The notes under the pieces: model-generated
The model's input: the letters and a program-made list of their open reading frames with translations, nothing else
The model's database searches: none
Told to the model about the DNA's origin: nothing
NCBI RefSeq assembly: GCF_017355165.1
Contig: NZ_JADILK010000007.1
Coordinates: forward strand, 118,085-182,084
Length of the DNA stretch: 64,000 nt
Reading direction: 5' to 3'
DNA from: Bacillus sp. SD075
Lineage (GTDB): Bacteria > Bacillota > Bacilli > Bacillales > DSM-1321
In this document: piece by piece, positions 44,084 to 53,905 of the stretch
How positions within the stretch are numbered: position 1 is the first letter of the stretch
Layout: every line of letters starts with the position of its first letter
Program-made: the position numbers and the translations under genes

Positions 44084-44501
44084 AATGTCATTATATAATA
44101 AATTCTAAGCTCAAAGTCAAGACAACAAAAGCAGTGAGAGTGTAAAACGATTCATTCTATACATAAATTTGCAGGTTGCCTATTTTCCACTTTTTTTAAT
44201 AAAGTTGAAATGGTTATTAAGCGAAAAACATATTTATCGAATTATTATTCCAAACAAGCGTTCATGTTGAATTTTAAGAACTTTTGCGCTCAGTGTAAAA
44301 ATGTCATAATGGAATTTAATTGAAATTCCAAAGTTCCTCTATTGATAAAGAGGTAGCACGAAAACCATTTGAAAACTGATCATAGATATCAAAATCAAAA
44401 CTAAAAAGAAGAAAAATTTTAAAAAGCAACAGAATCGATTCAGCAATGGATGTAGACATGATGGAGCCTGTTCCGAAATGTGCTAACGTATTGCTGGCGG
44501 A

Positions 44502-44535
44502 AAGGGAGGATTCTACACTTGTAGAATCCTCCTTT
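44502..44535. repeat. Long perfect hairpin
   Basis: GGAGGATTCTACA and TGTAGAATCCTCC form an almost loop-free 13-plus base-pair hairpin at about 44505-44532. The tract after it (TTTAATGTTACTTTTC) is only weakly T-rich. It could be a terminator serving the minus-strand relic that starts next to it, since its minus-strand 3' side reads CCCTTTCC. Confidence 0.5.
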
Positions 44536-44575
44536 AATGTTACTTTTCGATTAAAGACTTCGTATGATCAAAAAC

Positions 44576-44930
44576 AACTTAAGTGACCTGGCTGTATTGA
44601 AGCAGTGACGCCTAGCTCTTTGAAACGATGAACATCATCTGGATGAATTACTTCAATGTGTTCGACCGAATGTCGTGAATCCCGTTTGCCATTTGCCTTT
44701 TGCACTTCCTAACAGGCATCTAAAGCAAGACGGATCGCTCCATCTCCAATCGCATGAAAACGAATGCTGAAGCCCTCTTTATATCCATCAACAACCCATT
44801 TTTTGATCGTTTCAGGAGGGAAAGAAGTTTCATCACGTGTTCTGGTTGATCCGCATAAGGTCGATTAAATAAGCTGCGCGAGCGGTAATGAAGTCCTCCA
44901 TAGTAGGAACATAAAAATAGCCCTTTTTCA
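44576..44930 (-). pseudogene. YtcJ-type amidohydrolase fragment
   Basis: On the minus strand the conserved core of YtcJ-like amidohydrolases is readable: GGLHYRSRSLFNRPYADQPEH, then after a frameshift near 44833 WVVDGYKEGFSIRFHAIGDGAIR, then LDAC, an in-frame TAG at 44709-44711, EVQKANGKRDSRHSVEHIEV and GVTASIQPGH. The metal-site histidines HAIGD and RHSVEH are present. Both ends of the gene are missing. The region between 44084 and 44501 holds nothing I recognise. Confidence 0.75.
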
Positions 44931-44997
44931 ATTTTTTGGGTTGGTTAGTTTGATTCTTCATCCTTAACAAAATTGAATAATTGAGATTGATAGTCAC

Positions 44998-45409
44998 TTA
45001 GGAACCGAAAAAGTCAGATGATTGACGAATTTCATCAAAGTACTCTTTCTTGATAAAATCTCCAAATTTATTGCTAGCCAATGCAGGTATGATTCCACCA
45101 ATCCTGTTTTCGAGCTCCAAGAATCCCAAATAAAGATTTTCTGTATCCCCCCAACTTACCGCCCTGGCAAGCTGGATGTATTCCCGTTCTTCAAATTGTT
45201 TTATCACAATATCCGAATTTCCTGTAACTGTTTGTGAAATGTTCAATATTGTATAACCGGGTCATCAAAATATTATGGATATCTTGCAATGTCTTAATTT
45301 CTTCCTGGATATTGGCCATTGATTTTTTAATTTTATCGTAATGACGAAATGTATCTACCGTTACGCTTCGAAACTTCGCCATTCCTCCTATACTCAGCAT
45401 ATTTTGCAT
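44998..45409 (-). pseudogene. MerR family regulator, frameshifted and internally deleted
   Basis: The N-terminus is a MerR winged helix (MLSIGGMAKFRSVTVDTFRHYDKI). The rest of the DNA-binding domain is missing, and the frame passes straight into a coiled coil (MANIQEEIKTLQDIHNILMTRL). Near 45240 it shifts frame into a BmrR-like effector segment (QFEEREYIQLARAVSWGD and following) that ends early at 44998. It cannot encode a working regulator. Confidence 0.75.
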
Positions 45410-45649
45410 GGCTTTTTCTCTTAACAACACTGAATATATAAATTAATAACATGTCATATTTATATATATATTCAATACGGACAATAAGACTAAAAGTTTT
45501 GTTTCATAATCAACTGGGTAAAAACGGATATTATTTATTTCAATTAAAGTTGCATTGCATGTTTAATAAGGAATTTGTAATGAGGGAACGTATGTTTTAT
45601 AATATTTTTTGAGTAAGTAATTTTCTATCGAAATAGGGGAGGGTATTAT

Positions 45650-46153
45650 ATGTATATTTCAATTTCGGATTTTATCAAAGAATGGAAGAAAGAAGGCATA
45701 CTGACTCAAAATGTTTTGGATTGTTTGACTGATGATTCATTAGAACAACAAGTTTATCCTGAAGGCCGCACTCTAGGAAGAATCGTATGGCATTTCACCA
45801 CGAATATTCCAGATTATCTAGCTCATTTCGGTTTAAAGATAGACCGGATAGAAAGTTCGGAAAACGTTCCATCTTCAGCCCAGGAAATTGCTATCACTTT
45901 TAAAAATGTAAGTTCTCACGCAGCCAAAATTATTGAACAACAATGGACAGACGAATCCCTAGAGCAAATACAAGAGGCATTTGGAAGACAGGAAACAAAT
46001 GCTTCCATACTTATGGGACTAATCAAGCATATTGTTCATCATCGTGGACAAGTTACGGTTCTAATGCGTCAAGCAGGAATAAAGCCTGCTGGGGTGTATG
46101 GACCGCCAAAAGAAGATTGGATTCATTTAGGTGTGGAGAATCCACCACTTTAA
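45650..46153 (+). CDS. DinB family protein
   Basis: 167 residues of the DinB/YfiT four-helix metalloprotein family. Probable metal-site histidines are in IVWHFTTN (about residue 49) and IKHIVHHRGQ (about 127-131), the usual spacing of the three-histidine site. Members include thiol-transferases, and many lack an assigned reaction. ATG 45650 has a GGGGAGGG ribosome site. It stands alone among gene debris. Confidence 0.85.
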   Translation: MYISISDFIKEWKKEGILTQNVLDCLTDDSLEQQVYPEGRTLGRIVWHFTTNIPDYLAHFGLKIDRIESSENVPSSAQEIAITFKNVSSHAAKIIEQQWTDESLEQIQEAFGRQETNASILMGLIKHIVHHRGQVTVLMRQAGIKPAGVYGPPKEDWIHLGVENPPL

Positions 46154-46257
46154 TACTATGCTATTTTAAATAAAGTTGAAGAAAAGACGGGCGCTAAGTT
46201 TGATACATATATCCCGATTTCTCATTTTTTCACTGAGTTAATAGTATATTAAAGAGG

Positions 46258-46629
46258 CTGGGACATAAGTATTTTAGTCAACGATAAACCCGAACCATAA
46301 GCGGAATTCCGGCTAATAGATCGGGTCTTTCTTGGTTCTTTTCCATAGATTTTGTTGCTTTTTGCATCCTATTTTTAAACATCTAGTGTAATGGAGCGGA
46401 AGACCATCGACTACTAAGGGAAATAGAGGAAAGGCTGAGACCCCGCAGGCTTTCCGAGGAGGCTTCGCTTCCTCGGAAAGCGAGTATCTGTAGCGCAATG
46501 GAACGAACTTGTTCTTACAGCTTGAATGGATGAATAAAAACAACATATACGAAAACAGCATGATATTTAATAGGTAGAATAACGTAGAATGATTCGTTTT
46601 TGAGGATGGTTTATTTAGTTATGTCCCAG
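46258..46629. mobile_element. MITE-like element bounded by inverted repeats
   Basis: CTGGGACATAA (46258-46268) and its exact complement TTATGTCCCAG (46619-46629) bound a 372-bp non-coding block. Inside lies a GC-rich hairpin, GCTTTCCGAGGA (46449-46460) with TCCTCGGAAAGC (46470-46481), flanked by GAGACCCCGCAGG and GCGAGTATCTG. These words recur in intergenic repeats of Bacillus genomes. No clear target-site duplication is visible. Confidence 0.6.
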
Positions 46630-46642
46630 TATCCTTTTTATT

Positions 46643-46891
46643 TTGCCCCAAATAAGGTGTTTAAATGAAACCAGCTTTATTGGAGACGATGTTTTAATTG
46701 GTAGTCTCCTAGTTGTTTTTCCAATTAAAGAAAATGAAGTAATTGGTGTGATTGATCAACAAGATACGTTGACTCCGTCTATTCCTTTTGATTTGGCTAT
46801 GTCAACCATTACATTAATGCAGACAAGTTCTTTATTATTTATGATTATGCCATTATTGCGCCGGCATATCTTTGACCCTCACCGTAATTGA
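46643..46891 (+). pseudogene. Unrecognised gene remnant
   Basis: An open frame of 82 codons from TTG 46643 without a ribosome site. An ATG at 46664 with AAGGTG upstream reads MKPALLETMF and stops, so a one-base shift would join it to the longer frame (IGSLLVVFPIKENEVIGV and a C-terminal hydrophobic part ending in PLLRRH). I do not recognise the family. Its beginning abuts the MITE-like element. Confidence 0.3.
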
Positions 46892-47161
46892 CACCACTGG
46901 CACAACAAAATTCGTCAATGATTAGGAGTTAAAAAAAACGACTAAAAAGACGAGATCTTCAAAAAATCAATTAAAACGGACTGAAAGTGTATGGTTATAA
47001 GGGGGGACTTATACATATCAGCGTTTTGTAGAAAAATGTCGTTATTTGCGAATATCATTATCGTCATTTCTGAGATATTATAATATTAAATGTACTTTAA
47101 CACATTGAGGTGACAATCAACCTTTAAGCTGGGGCTCAACATAGTGAGTGGGGGAAAATAA
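46892..47161. other. Upstream region of the SigH-like gene
   Basis: No gene. TATAAT at 47079-47084 may be a -10 box, leaving an untranslated leader of about 70 bases; no good -35 is visible. GTGGGGG before 47162 serves as ribosome site. Confidence 0.35.
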
Positions 47162-47815
47162 ATGAGTGTAATCATCGAGAAGAAACGAGTGGAAAACTAT
47201 ACTCATATGGAAGATATAATGTTGGTTGGAAAAATCCATAATGGTGATGTAGATGCACTGGACTTTTTAATCAAAAAATACAGATGTGTCGTTCAATCCA
47301 ATGCTTTGAAGTATTTTTTAACGGGTGGAGATAAGGAAGATGTATTTCAGGAAGGGATGATTGGACTATATAAGGCCATTCGAGACTACAAGAATTGCAA
47401 AAAGTCGTCTTTCAGATCATTTGCGGAACTGTGCGTTTCAAGACAAATCATAACCGCTGTTAAAGCGGCTATTTGCCAAAAGCATTCTCCCTTAAATAAT
47501 TATGTTTCATTGTATACGCCTATCTATCAAGGGGAATCGGAACACGCCCTAATTGATCTAATCCCTGAACAAACACAAAATGACCCAGTCACGATCATAA
47601 TAAAATCAGAAGAAATTTACGATATCGAGCTTATTTTAAAGGAAGTCCTTAGTGAGTTGGAAAGTAGTGTTGTGGACCTGTACCTACAAGGGAAAAATTA
47701 TATTGAAATAGCAAAAGAACTGAATGTTCAAAAAAAGACGATCGATAATGCACTTCAGCGCGTAAAAAGGAAGTTGGAGCGGTACTTCGAGTCCAGGAGG
47801 TTCGAAGAATATTAA
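47162..47815 (+). CDS. SigH-like RNA polymerase sigma factor
   Basis: 217 residues, very similar in layout to B. subtilis SigH. Region 2 contains HNGDVDALDFLIKKYR, GDKEDVFQEGMIGLYKAIRDYK and FAELCVSRQIITAVKAA; region 4 contains LDLYLQGKNYIEIAKELN-like sequence and the SigH ending KKTIDNALQRVKRKLERY. The main sigH normally lies in the rplGB/secE region, which is absent here, so this is probably a paralogue. It could read SigH-like promoters under specific conditions. No anti-sigma gene is adjacent. Confidence 0.85.
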   Translation: MSVIIEKKRVENYTHMEDIMLVGKIHNGDVDALDFLIKKYRCVVQSNALKYFLTGGDKEDVFQEGMIGLYKAIRDYKNCKKSSFRSFAELCVSRQIITAVKAAICQKHSPLNNYVSLYTPIYQGESEHALIDLIPEQTQNDPVTIIIKSEEIYDIELILKEVLSELESSVVDLYLQGKNYIEIAKELNVQKKTIDNALQRVKRKLERYFESRRFEEY

Positions 47816-48000
47816 CTATAATTCTTTACACTTTCATTCATTATTATTTGCAAAAACATCGAAACGATTTTCTAATAAAATATAAAACGGGATAGCTAAA
47901 ACACTATTCACTCCTGGTAATGGAGCTAATGGTGCAGTGCCTTTTCAAGGGGAAATAAAAATCCCTTTAGGCGATGATACATTCTCTGAGCATGAACACA

Positions 48001-48030
48001 AAAAGCCCAAAAGATACAGAAGGGCTTTTT
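48001..48030. terminator. Bidirectional terminator
   Basis: AAAAGCCC (48001-48008) pairs with GGGCTTTT (48022-48029), with A- and T-runs on both sides. It can stop the minus-strand HesB-like gene (16 bases away) and plus-strand readthrough from the sigma gene. Confidence 0.8.
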
Positions 48031-48045
48031 GCGATGTTCATTTTT

Positions 48046-48360
48046 TCAATTCACTCTAGTCAACTGGAGATTATATCTCAATATTTCTTCGTCTGAATAT
48101 AATTTGTATCCAAGTTCATCATGGTAGTTAAGAAAAACTTTATCCGGAAGATGCTTTTTTGTCTCACTTGATATTAATAGGGGGACCCCATCAATTATGA
48201 ATCTCTCATCATCTTCGTTCTTATTATCAATTTTCAATTCGTGTTCCACATAAATCGAACAGCTTCCAACATAAATAGCTTCGATACGAACACCTTCATT
48301 CTCTTTATAATCCACTTTTTTAAGTTGTTTAATTGCTGCTTCTTTAATCTCAATAATCAT
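48046..48360 (-). CDS. HesB/IscA-like (YqkB-type) protein
   Basis: About 104 residues with the HesB-like beta fold: MIIEIKEAAIKQL at the start, then YVGSCSIYVEHEL, then LLISSETKKHL. Only one cysteine is seen, where A-type Fe-S carriers have three, as in the YqkB/YneR group. Direct cluster transfer is therefore doubtful. ATG 48360 has GGGAGCGGG upstream; a longer start at 48375 lacks a site. Confidence 0.7.
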   Translation of the reverse strand: MIIEIKEAAIKQLKKVDYKENEGVRIEAIYVGSCSIYVEHELKIDNKNEDDERFIIDGVPLLISSETKKHLPDKVFLNYHDELGYKLYSDEEILRYNLQLTRVN

Positions 48361-48927
48361 AAAACCCGCTCCCATACAAAAATTGATATTATTTTTTATC
48401 TATACAAGGAAAAGAAAATTCAAGCTACGAAGAACCCTCTATTTATTCGTATACCCAATTGTTTATAAATTAATGTGTCAGACATCCCCAAGCGATATAA
48501 TAGAGTTCCAAGATAAGGGGCTTTCCCAAATAAATAAGTTCCAAATAATCAAACTTATGGAATTTAGTACATGGCGGTTCTTTTTTTGGGGGAGAAATTC
48601 CCTTTTGTTAATCATTGATAAGATTCGGGGAATAGATTTTCTTTGGAGGAACTATGGCTTTATTTCCAACAGGAAAAAACAGGAGCTTTCCAAATAATGA
48701 TTAATTCTATATTCAAATAGAGGGAGCGACGAAATCGAGTGTTATCATTCAGTCTTTAATATAGGCTACTATAGCCTGTGGATTAGTAAAGTAAGCAATA
48801 AAGGGCATAAAGCGTATGTTTTTCAACCCCTTCCAACAAGCGGAGGGTGATTTTGTATCTAAGTCTGACGATGCAGTACCCAATTCAGAAGAAGTTTACC
48901 CGATAGAGGCTTAGGGCATAAGAATAT
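48361..48927. other. Gene-poor stretch
   Basis: No convincing gene. A 32-codon frame at 48816-48914 (MFFNPFQQAEGDFV at its start) has a poor ribosome site and no recognisable family. The rest is AT-rich and shows interrupted frames. Confidence 0.35.
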
Positions 48928-49011
48928 AAAAAAGTCGATTCCTTCATGTTGAACTGTACCCCCAATATTCTGATAATTAGGGGAGTTAAAGTATTATGGA
49001 TCGACTTTTTT
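48928..49011 (-). terminator. Extended terminator hairpin after cysL, with IS-end-like interior
   Basis: AAAAAAGTCGAT (48928-48939) and ATCGACTTTTTT (49000-49011) are perfect 12-base arms. Read on the minus strand they end in a T-run, about 85 bases beyond the cysL stop. The 60-base interior is itself an imperfect palindrome (AACT/AGTT, CCCC/GGGG). It begins TGAACTGTACCCCC, which resembles the IS end at 53924. Confidence 0.6.
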
Positions 49012-49094
49012 GATAGGAACTTTCATGAAATAATATATTTTGCTGTCAGGCAAAAGGGTTTCCAGCATGAATGAAACTTCGTCTTACCCAATGA

Positions 49095-50003
49095 TCATAC
49101 TTTAGGCTTTGCTTTCATTGGCCATTTTTTGTTTAATTCAGTTATAAAAGTCTTTACATTCTTTTTATCTTTCATGATTGGGGAATACACATACGAAAGT
49201 GTTCTGTTAAAGGTTTCATTTTTCACCTGTATAATAGAAAGGATTTTATTTTGTACATCCCTTTCAATGACACTTTGGGACAGCAGTGCCAGCCCTACAC
49301 CGTTTTTTATAAGTGTTTCTTTAATTCCTTGATTACTGCTTATTGTAAGTATCGATCTAATTTTCAGTCCATTTGAACGTATGACGTGGTTAAGGTATTC
49401 ACGTGTACCAGATCCAACTTCCCTGGTTACCCATGCTTGGTCATGTAAATCAGTAATCTCCACTCCGTCTTTATTAGCGAGTTCATGATTGTTAGAAGAC
49501 ACAATGAATAGCTCATCTTGCATGAATGGATGAACAGACAGCTCCTTTTCATTAGTTTGACCTTCGATTAAACCAATATCCACTTTGTATAGCCGAACGG
49601 CTTGAACGATTTCTTCCGTGTTTCCAATTACGACTTGAAGTTCAAGTTCAGGATAGTCCTCTTGAAGGTCGATGAGTAAAGAAGGAAGGATATACTCTCC
49701 TATTGTAAAACTTGCCCCTATCTTTAATTCGCCCTTGATGGACCTATCGTGTTCCTGAATGTCTTGTCTGGTCTGTTCATAGATTGTGATCATTTGCTTG
49801 GCCCGGTCGTAAAGAATTTCTCCCGTTAAGGTGACTTTTAGGAATTTCGGAGAACGGAGAAATAATTTGGTTTGGAACTCTTCTTCTAATTTTTTTATAT
49901 GTAAACTAACACTTGGTTGCGACATAAGAAGAATTTCTGCTGTTTTTGTAAAATTCTTGACTTCCACAAGGGTCACAAATGTTTTTAGAGCATCATAATA
50001 CAT
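49095..50003 (-). CDS. cysL: LysR family regulator CysL
   Basis: 302 residues. The N-terminal LysR helix-turn-helix contains NFTKTAEILLMSQPSVSLHIKKLEEE (in parts, about 17-42), followed by the LysR substrate-binding domain. It is divergent from cysJI, the same partnership as B. subtilis CysL (YwfK), which activates sulfite reductase. It starts at ATG 50003 with AAGGGGAAA upstream. The effector is not shown by sequence. Confidence 0.85.
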   Translation of the reverse strand: MYYDALKTFVTLVEVKNFTKTAEILLMSQPSVSLHIKKLEEEFQTKLFLRSPKFLKVTLTGEILYDRAKQMITIYEQTRQDIQEHDRSIKGELKIGASFTIGEYILPSLLIDLQEDYPELELQVVIGNTEEIVQAVRLYKVDIGLIEGQTNEKELSVHPFMQDELFIVSSNNHELANKDGVEITDLHDQAWVTREVGSGTREYLNHVIRSNGLKIRSILTISSNQGIKETLIKNGVGLALLSQSVIERDVQNKILSIIQVKNETFNRTLSYVYSPIMKDKKNVKTFITELNKKWPMKAKPKV

Positions 50004-50337
50004 AGAAATTTCCCCTTATTATTAATATTCTTAATAGTTATGATAAATTATATATATTTTACTAATGATGTGCCTTCCAGTAAAGTTTTAATGAGAAACT
50101 TATTTTAGGAAGCGTATAGGCTGGGGAAATCTATTATCCTTTATAACCTAATTTTTTTATTTGTTGCGTGCTATGAACCTATATGACTGTATTTTAAATT
50201 TTTTTGCAATTAAAACCGACTTGGTCTATAGGAGTAAACGAGTTAATTTATTTATGGATGGAAAAAATGTTTAAACCCACTCGTTATACATAGTAGTCAA
50301 CTAAGATAAGTTAATATCCCTTTGTGAGGTGGAAATC
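50004..50337. promoter_or_regulatory. cysL-cysJ intergenic region with candidate CysL box
   Basis: The dyad TATTAA-N5-TTAATA (50020-50036), a T-N11-A type palindrome, lies 17 bases upstream of cysL and is a plausible autoregulatory LysR box. A second, cysJ-proximal site was not clear. The cysJ ribosome site is AGGTGG at 50327-50332. No S-box or T-box leader structure was recognised. Confidence 0.4.
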
Positions 50338-52152
50338 GTGCAACTTCAGGTAAGTAACAGTCCCTTTAATCAAGAGCAGGCAGAGCTCCTTAACAGCCTA
50401 CTGCCTAGCATGACAGAAACACAAAAAATTTGGTTGAGCGGTTATCTGACTGCATCTTTGTCAGTTTCGAATATGATGGCAGCGGACACCCCGGTATTGG
50501 AAACTCAAAGTGGCGGGAAGACAGTATCAAAAGAGGTGACCATTCTGTATGGTTCACAGACGGGCAATGCTCAAGGGCTGGCAGAAAATGCAGCGAGTAA
50601 GCTTGAGGGGAATGGCTTTCAGGTTACCATTTCATCCATGAGTGACTTTAAAGTCAACCATTTGAAAAAAATCGAAAATCTCCTGATTGCCGTTAGCACG
50701 CATGGAGAAGGTGATCCGCCGGATAATACATTGTCTTTCCATGAATACCTTCATGGCAGGAGGGCACCAAACCTTGAAGGTCTCCGTTTTTCGGTATTGG
50801 CGCTTGGTGACAGCTCATATGAGTTTTTCTGCGAAACGGGAAAACAATTCGATAAACGCTTGGAGGAACTTGGCGGGGCACGGTTATTTCCGAGAATGGA
50901 CTGTGACCTTGATTATGATGAGCCTGCTGGAGAATGGCTGGAAGGAGTCATTTCTAGTTTAAATGATGGGCAAGGCAGTTCTGTTGCTGCAGTTCCCGCA
51001 GCGATAGCTTCAGTAGGTGAACAAACGTATTCGAGAACAAATCCGTTTAAAGCGGAAGTGCTGGAAAATATAAATTTGAACGGCCGTGGCTCCAATAAAG
51101 AGACACATCATCTTGAGTTATCTCTAGAGGGCTCAGGTCTTACATTCGAACCTGGTGACAGCCTTGGGATTTATCCGAAAAACGATTCGGATTTAGTGGA
51201 TATGCTTCTTATGGAACTCAATTGGGACCCTGAAGAAACCGTGAAGGTCAATAAGCAGGGAGAACTTCGTCAGCTTAGGGAATCGCTCATCTCCGATTTT
51301 GAAATTACGGTTTTGACGAAATCGCTCATTGAACAAGCGGCCCAGCTTTCAGGAAACGAGGATATAAAGGAACTTCTAATGCCTGGTAATGAAGAAAGAT
51401 TAAAAGAATATCGTGAAGGCCGTGATTTACTTGATTTTGTCCGTGATTTCGGTTCTTGGGGTGAATCGGCGCAAGAGTTCGTATCAATACTCCGGAAAAT
51501 GCCAGCCCGTCTATATTCGATTGCGAGTAGCTTATCCGCATATCCGGATGAAGTGCATTTGACAATCGGGGCTGTCCGGTATGAAAGTCATGGTCGAGAA
51601 AGAAAAGGTGTCTGCTCCATTTTATGTGCGGACAGATTACAGCCAGGGGACTTGCTGCCCGTTTACATTCAGCATAACCAGAACTTCAAGCAGCCGAAGA
51701 ACCCAGACACTCCAATTATCATGGTTGGACCTGGAACGGGTATTGCTCCGTTTAGATCCTTTATCCAGGATCGCGAAGAATTGAAAGCGAAAGGGAAAAC
51801 GTGGCTCTTTTTCGGAGATCAGCATTTCGTGACGGATTTCCTTTATCAGACTGAATGTCAAAAGTGGTTGAAAACAGGTGTACTTACGAAAATGGATGTT
51901 GCCTTTTCACGTGATACGGATGAAAAAGTGTATGTTCAAAATCGGATGCGCGAACACAGCGGGGAATTATACGAGTGGATTCAAGAAGGGGCAGCTTTAT
52001 ACATTTGCGGTGACGAGAAAAACATGGCACATGACGTCCATAATACGCTTATTGAGATCATTGAAAAAGAAGGCAATATGAGTCATGCTGATGCGCAAGC
52101 TTATCTTGAAGAAATGCAACAGAATAAACGCTATCAACGTGATGTGTACTGA
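50338..52152 (+). CDS. cysJ: Assimilatory sulfite reductase (NADPH) flavoprotein alpha subunit
   Basis: About 604 residues with the layout FMN-binding flavodoxin domain (LYGSQTGNAQGLAENAA, about 62-78; STHGEGDPPDN), then an FAD/connecting domain (RLYSIASS), then the NADPH-binding domain (MVGPGTGIAPFRSF, LFFGDQH, YICGD). It passes electrons from NADPH to CysI. The start is GTG 50338 (MQLQVSNSPFNQEQ), which agrees with the Bacillus protein; GTG 50329 is upstream of the ribosome site. cysI follows after 27 bases. Confidence 0.96.
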   Translation: MQLQVSNSPFNQEQAELLNSLLPSMTETQKIWLSGYLTASLSVSNMMAADTPVLETQSGGKTVSKEVTILYGSQTGNAQGLAENAASKLEGNGFQVTISSMSDFKVNHLKKIENLLIAVSTHGEGDPPDNTLSFHEYLHGRRAPNLEGLRFSVLALGDSSYEFFCETGKQFDKRLEELGGARLFPRMDCDLDYDEPAGEWLEGVISSLNDGQGSSVAAVPAAIASVGEQTYSRTNPFKAEVLENINLNGRGSNKETHHLELSLEGSGLTFEPGDSLGIYPKNDSDLVDMLLMELNWDPEETVKVNKQGELRQLRESLISDFEITVLTKSLIEQAAQLSGNEDIKELLMPGNEERLKEYREGRDLLDFVRDFGSWGESAQEFVSILRKMPARLYSIASSLSAYPDEVHLTIGAVRYESHGRERKGVCSILCADRLQPGDLLPVYIQHNQNFKQPKNPDTPIIMVGPGTGIAPFRSFIQDREELKAKGKTWLFFGDQHFVTDFLYQTECQKWLKTGVLTKMDVAFSRDTDEKVYVQNRMREHSGELYEWIQEGAALYICGDEKNMAHDVHNTLIEIIEKEGNMSHADAQAYLEEMQQNKRYQRDVY

Positions 52153-52179
52153 AATTTTGGACGAAAAGGAGATAACAAC

Positions 52180-53898
52180 ATGGTGAACCCACTATTGAAA
52201 GCACCAGAAGGACCACCTAGTGATGTTGAGCAAATTAAAGAAAAAAGCAATTATTTGCGAGGTACACTCGAAAAAGTGATGCAGGATCGGATTAGCGCCG
52301 GAATTCCGGATGATGACAATCGACTTATGAAACATCACGGCAGCTATTTGCAGGATGATCGGGATCTACGCAATGAGCGTCAAAAACAAAAACTGGAGCC
52401 TGCCTATCAGTTTATGTTACGTGTCCGTATGGCCGGCGGGGTTGCACAGCCTTCTCAATGGCTTGTTATGGATGAACTTGCTCAGAAACACGGTAACGGA
52501 ACCTTGAAATTGACAACAAGACAGACGTTTCAAATGCATGGTATTTTAAAATGGAATATGAAAAAAACCATCCAGGAAATCCATGCTTCGATGTTGGATA
52601 CAATCGCTGCATGCGGAGATGTAAACCGGAACGTAATGTGCAATTCGATTCCATTTCAATCCGAAATCCATTCCGAAGTGTATGAATGGTCGAAAAAATT
52701 GAGTGATTATCTATTGCCGCGTACAAGGGCATACCATGAAATATGGCTGGATGAAGAAAAAGTGGTCGGCACTCCTGAATTGGAGGAAATTGAACCAATG
52801 TATGGAAAGCTTTATTTGCCAAGGAAGTTTAAAATAGGCATTGCAGTCCCTCCATCTAATGACATTGATGTCTATTCCCAAGATCTTGGCTTGATAGCAA
52901 TTGTTGAAAATGGAAAACTCGTTGGTTTTAATGTGGCGATCGGCGGCGGTATGGGAATGACACACGGTGACAAGGCGACATATCCCCAACTAGCCAAGGT
53001 AATCGGCTTTTGCCAGCCGGACAAAATACTGGATGTGGCTGAAAAAGTCATTACGATTCAGCGGGATTACGGAAACCGATCCGTACGGAAAAATGCACGG
53101 TTCAAGTATACGGTTGACAGGCTTGGGCTCGAACCAGTAAAGGCTGAATTGGAAAATCGTTTAGGATGGAAGCTAGAGGAAGCGAGAGCTTATCATTTTG
53201 ATAATAATGGTGACCGCTATGGATGGGTAAAAGGCATGCAAGGAAAATGGCATTTCACACTATTTGTCGAGGGTGGACGAATTGCCGATATCAATGATTA
53301 CAAGCTGATGACCGGTTTGCGAGAAATCGCAAAGATCCATACGGGTGATTTCCGTTTGACGGCCAATCAAAACCTGATCATTGCAGATGTGTCAAGTCAG
53401 AAAAAGAAAAAGATCATAGAATTGCTTGAAACGTACGGTTTGACGGATGGTGCACATCATTCGGCCCTCCGACGCAGCTCGATGGCATGCGTTGCGCTTC
53501 CAACATGCGGGTTGGCAATGGCTGAAGCAGAGCGTTACTTGCCGGTTCTGCTTGATAAAGTCGAGACCATCGTTGATGAAAATGGACTGAGGAACGAAGA
53601 AATTACGATTCGCATGACCGGTTGTCCGAATGGATGTGCCCGACATGCACTGGGGGAAATTGGTTTTATCGGTAAGGCGCCTGGCAAATATAATATGTAT
53701 CTCGGTGCTGCATTCGACGGAAGCCGATTAAGCAAAATGTACCGTGAAAACATCGGTGAAGAGGAGATAGTAAAAGAGCTGCGTGTACTTCTTTCCCGTT
53801 ATGCGAAAGAAAGGCAGCAAGGAGAGCATTTCGGGGACTTTGTCATCAATGCTGGCATTGTTAAAGAAGTGACGGATGGTATGAATTTTCATGATTGA
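52180..53898 (+). CDS. cysI: Assimilatory sulfite reductase hemoprotein beta subunit
   Basis: 572 residues. It reduces sulfite to sulfide using siroheme and a [4Fe-4S] cluster. The cluster cysteines are C-x5-C in [16 protein letters not shown] and C-x3-C in [15 protein letters not shown], and the anion-binding region [10 protein letters not shown] is present near residue 110. It is intact at full length. Its terminator immediately downstream is split by an IS3-family element. Strong ribosome site AAAGGAG. Confidence 0.96.
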   Translation: MVNPLLKAPEGPPSDVEQIKEKSNYLRGTLEKVMQDRISAGIPDDDNRLMKHHGSYLQDDRDLRNERQKQKLEPAYQFMLRVRMAGGVAQPSQWLVMDELAQKHGNGTLKLTTRQTFQMHGILKWNMKKTIQEIHASMLDTIAACGDVNRNVMCNSIPFQSEIHSEVYEWSKKLSDYLLPRTRAYHEIWLDEEKVVGTPELEEIEPMYGKLYLPRKFKIGIAVPPSNDIDVYSQDLGLIAIVENGKLVGFNVAIGGGMGMTHGDKATYPQLAKVIGFCQPDKILDVAEKVITIQRDYGNRSVRKNARFKYTVDRLGLEPVKAELENRLGWKLEEARAYHFDNNGDRYGWVKGMQGKWHFTLFVEGGRIADINDYKLMTGLREIAKIHTGDFRLTANQNLIIADVSSQKKKKIIELLETYGLTDGAHHSALRRSSMACVALPTCGLAMAEAERYLPVLLDKVETIVDENGLRNEEITIRMTGCPNGCARHALGEIGFIGKAPGKYNMYLGAAFDGSRLSKMYRENIGEEEIVKELRVLLSRYAKERQQGEHFGDFVINAGIVKEVTDGMNFHD

Positions 53899-53905
53899 TT
53901 AATCG

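Noticed and set aside
48383..48697. 104-codon plus-strand frame
   Set aside because: No ribosome site, strongly biased composition typical of AT-rich noncoding DNA, and no family resemblance.
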